From the NCBI GenBank assembly GCA_034190875.2, contig CM067343.1:42112109-42176108 (forward strand): DNA of 64,000 nt. The letters are read 5' to 3'. Origin of the DNA: Urechis unicinctus. Lineage: Eukaryota > Annelida > Polychaeta > Xenopneusta > Urechidae. Positions 61,381-64,000 of the stretch are shown in pieces. The notes below the pieces were generated by a model that made no database searches, had not been told where the DNA came from, and saw only the letters and a program-made list of their open reading frames with translations. The position numbers and the translations under genes were made by a program. Numbering within the stretch: position 1 is the stretch's first letter; each line of letters starts with the position of its first letter.

Positions 61381-63990
61381 GTACATTGGGGATAGTTAGA
61401 CAGCGACATTCATGAATATGTATAAGGTCTGGATGGAAGAACAGAACCACAAGATGTTCCTCTTAGAATTCATACCAGCTTTCATTTAATCATTTATGCT
61501 GTCAATTGAGGTAGCATCTCCCGTTATTGGGTTTTATGCTGTAGTGCACAGAAGATGCGGGCGCCCATCGAGTATATATATGCACAAGTATGTGTAAGTG
61601 AATTCTACTCGTATGATGCATTGTTAACGTAAGGGGTATTTACTCATCACTTACTTGAAAGAATTCAATCCCACATCAATCGTCTCATCCATTCACACAA
61701 TACATTAATGCGCATTTGACGATTACGTATGCTTGGCATTGAAGTATCATGACGATTTACGTCATGGCAATTGCTTATATACCCCATTTGTGAGTATTTT
61801 GTGCGCATCAGGTATCCTTTCATCGTTTATTGTAAAAACTCGACCAATACACAATAGTATGTTGTTGTTCAAAGTAATCATTCTGTTGAGAAGGTCAGGC
61901 ACAGTCAATCATATGGTTGTACACATGGCGATTACTTGGTCACATTAAACGTCATGTTTTGTCGAAAATGTTTGACAATTGTGAAATATTTATATTGACA
62001 GCTTACTCAGTACCGAACCAGAACTGCAGTAAGGTCATAATGGGCATGCTACGCTTGAAGTAGCAAATGTCAGATCCAGTCATAAAATGCGACATGTTAC
62101 CTCAATCTGCCAACCCCTCGAGACGTAGCATTCTCTTCACACTGTTAAGGAAACTACTATCATTTTCACACAAGATAAATGATACCTTTAATGCCGTTAC
62201 ATCAACATAACTGTGCGCAAATACCGTATTGTATTGATGGCGATTCATTAGGGGTCTCGCCTCATTGAATTGCATTTGGGCGCCAAAGTTTTTGAATTGA
62301 TATGTGAAGTACTTATTAACAGCTGCATACGGTGTATTGAAGTATGCACTCACCTTGACCTAGAAACCCAACAGTCAGGTTCATAACGTGGATTATCGGA
62401 CCAGAAAGGAATAGAATTATGCAGTTTCGGCAGTCTTTGGGTCGACAGCTTAGGAGCGGAACGTTACATCTAGGGAGGTAAACGACTTATGCGCTATCTG
62501 CCTTCCGATGTCCCATTAACTCCTGATATGATTTCAGAAGGTAAATGCTAAAAGTTGTCTAAGTGAGACGGACAGGGTCCACGCGGCATATTAGTGAAAT
62601 GAAGGGAGTGTACCTCATTGGTAACGTTAGTGATAGGGTGCATTGTTAAGCAATGTGGCACTGTGCTGTGTCATGTGATAATATAGTTACAACCCACCGT
62701 TGTGGTGTATCAGTGGTGTAATAAAATCAATAATATTCCCGTCAGACTGTAAATAATCACAGTATAAGACCTTATAGAGTTATGCAGTAGTTGTAGCGTC
62801 ACGTTACAACACCACGAAGTGATAGTACATTATGATGTGTGGTCACTATTTCCATGAAGTTCAATACACCAAGTGCTGTTCAACTTGGCGATGTGTGTAA
62901 CTGTTAGTTACATGTCAATCTGCTTCTAACACCTGACGAGACTGTAGTGATAGACCATCAAGCTTGTGATTGACACTTGATTCCTGAACAGAATGCTTAA
63001 TGGAACACGACTGCAGTACCGAAATGAGCGAAAACAAGCTAGTGAGCATAACGAGTCGTCATTCTTGTGTTTCTTTATTTGGAAGTTTAATGTTTGAACA
63101 ATACGTCGAGAGGATCCTGAGAAACGTCATAATCGTCAATAGAACTTAGTGCATTGACAATAAAGGCCAGGTGCTTACAAGTCTCTTTTAAATAGCAGTA
63201 AGTTTTTGGGTCGCTGAAAAGATCCATGCATTTGCACCATCAATATCAGAAACTATGTTCGCGAACAAAACGAGAAGGCTACACAATAGCAAGTGAACAA
63301 TAAACCACATCAGCCTTTTAATGGATAATGTACCTGAACCTTAAGCCCATCGATTGAAAATGCAGAAGGCATTGTTAGATATACGTGATAATCTAGCTAT
63401 GGTGAAGGCTAAATCGTGCTTAATGCAACTCAAAAATATTGTTTGCAGTGTTAATCAGCCTCATTATTTGCGGTACGACTTGTTGCATAGTAGATCAAAT
63501 AACGCGAATGACAAATGCAAATATTGGCATCATGATAGCGTTTGTGGTGAAGTGTCATTCCAAAAATCGTATGACGTGCCATGATTTATGTAACATTGCA
63601 TGAACAAAACAGCAATCATACAGCGTATTTACAGTTTTTTATCTGATTTGAAAGTATATAGGCATGTTACGCTTTCTAGTCAGTAAATATTCATTAACAT
63701 GGCATACGTGCCATCCATTATGACAACTTCAGTTGGAATAATTAGCTAAAACAATAGTGCCAATGAATCATCAAATTGGATAACACACTGTGAGACACCT
63801 CCTACCTTAAAATGAGCAATGACAACGAAACTATTGCCAAAGCACTTCCCTAGTGCAGTCACATATCGCTTTGTCGGCATTGAGACACGCTTTGCAGATC
63901 ATTTATACACTCTTTCCATAACCTATGATCATTCCCTGTACTAATCGGTTTCGCTCAATGAGTCTGTCCAATTAAATTACTTTGTGTTGG
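61381..63990. repeat. Segments P3 and neighbours, series D copy
   Basis: It aligns in turn with 56,300-56,440 (C), 27,990-28,340 (B), 28,430-29,170 (B) and 29,560-30,340 (B). Anchors are 'aatcccacatcaatc', 'gtgatagggtgcattgtt', 'gattcctgaacagaatgctt' (62,979; also 11,028) and 'aatattcattaacatggc' (63,686). The order follows series B without the minisatellite. Confidence 0.7.
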
Positions 63991-64000
63991 CAAGTTAGGA

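Overview
The window looks like gene-poor, AT-rich nuclear DNA of an animal, probably an invertebrate. The reasons are: only one recognisable protein-coding locus, split by GT-AG introns and most like animal L-xylulose reductase (DCXR); long (TA)n and (TG)n microsatellites; a solo LTR of retrotransposon type; and an hAT-like DNA element. There is no operon structure, no dense coding and no rRNA. The species cannot be named from this sequence.

Most of the window is built from related segments copied at several ages. An old block order (called P1 to P5 here) runs through 3.6-18.6 kb (series A), recurs in the same order through 18.6-40.2 kb (series B), and parts recur at 53.1-58.9 kb (series C) and 61.4-64 kb (series D). 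A much younger event sits on top: a direct tandem duplication of about 8.9 kb (34,511-43,427 and 43,428-52,245) whose copies differ by only a few percent by eye. The old copies give several natural 'before' sites for the insertions.

Region by region: 1-3.6 kb, nothing recognised; 3.6-18.6 kb, series A with a (TG)n block, a 570-bp TA block, a 17-bp minisatellite and a local 0.57-kb tandem duplication; 18.6-34.5 kb, series B with an hAT-like element (20,052-20,702), a solo LTR (24,084-24,540), a larger version of the minisatellite (26.6-27.1 kb) and a DCXR-like gene on the minus strand (30,540-32,061) with a probable frameshift and no first exon found; 34.5-52.2 kb, the tandem pair, each copy carrying a GC-rich island of about 3.1 kb; 52.2-64 kb, a compound TA/TG microsatellite and series C and D segments with unrecognised sequence between.

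The most unusual object is the GC-rich island (34,860-37,935; 43,800-46,868). It contrasts sharply with its AT-rich surroundings and holds a long plus-strand coding relic broken by frameshifts. Some breaks are shared by both copies and some are private to one. A short motif set resembles replication-initiator proteins of the Rep_trans kind, but this assignment is tentative. I would treat it as a decayed foreign or mobile element that inserted before the 8.9-kb duplication. No set of genes in the window forms a pathway.
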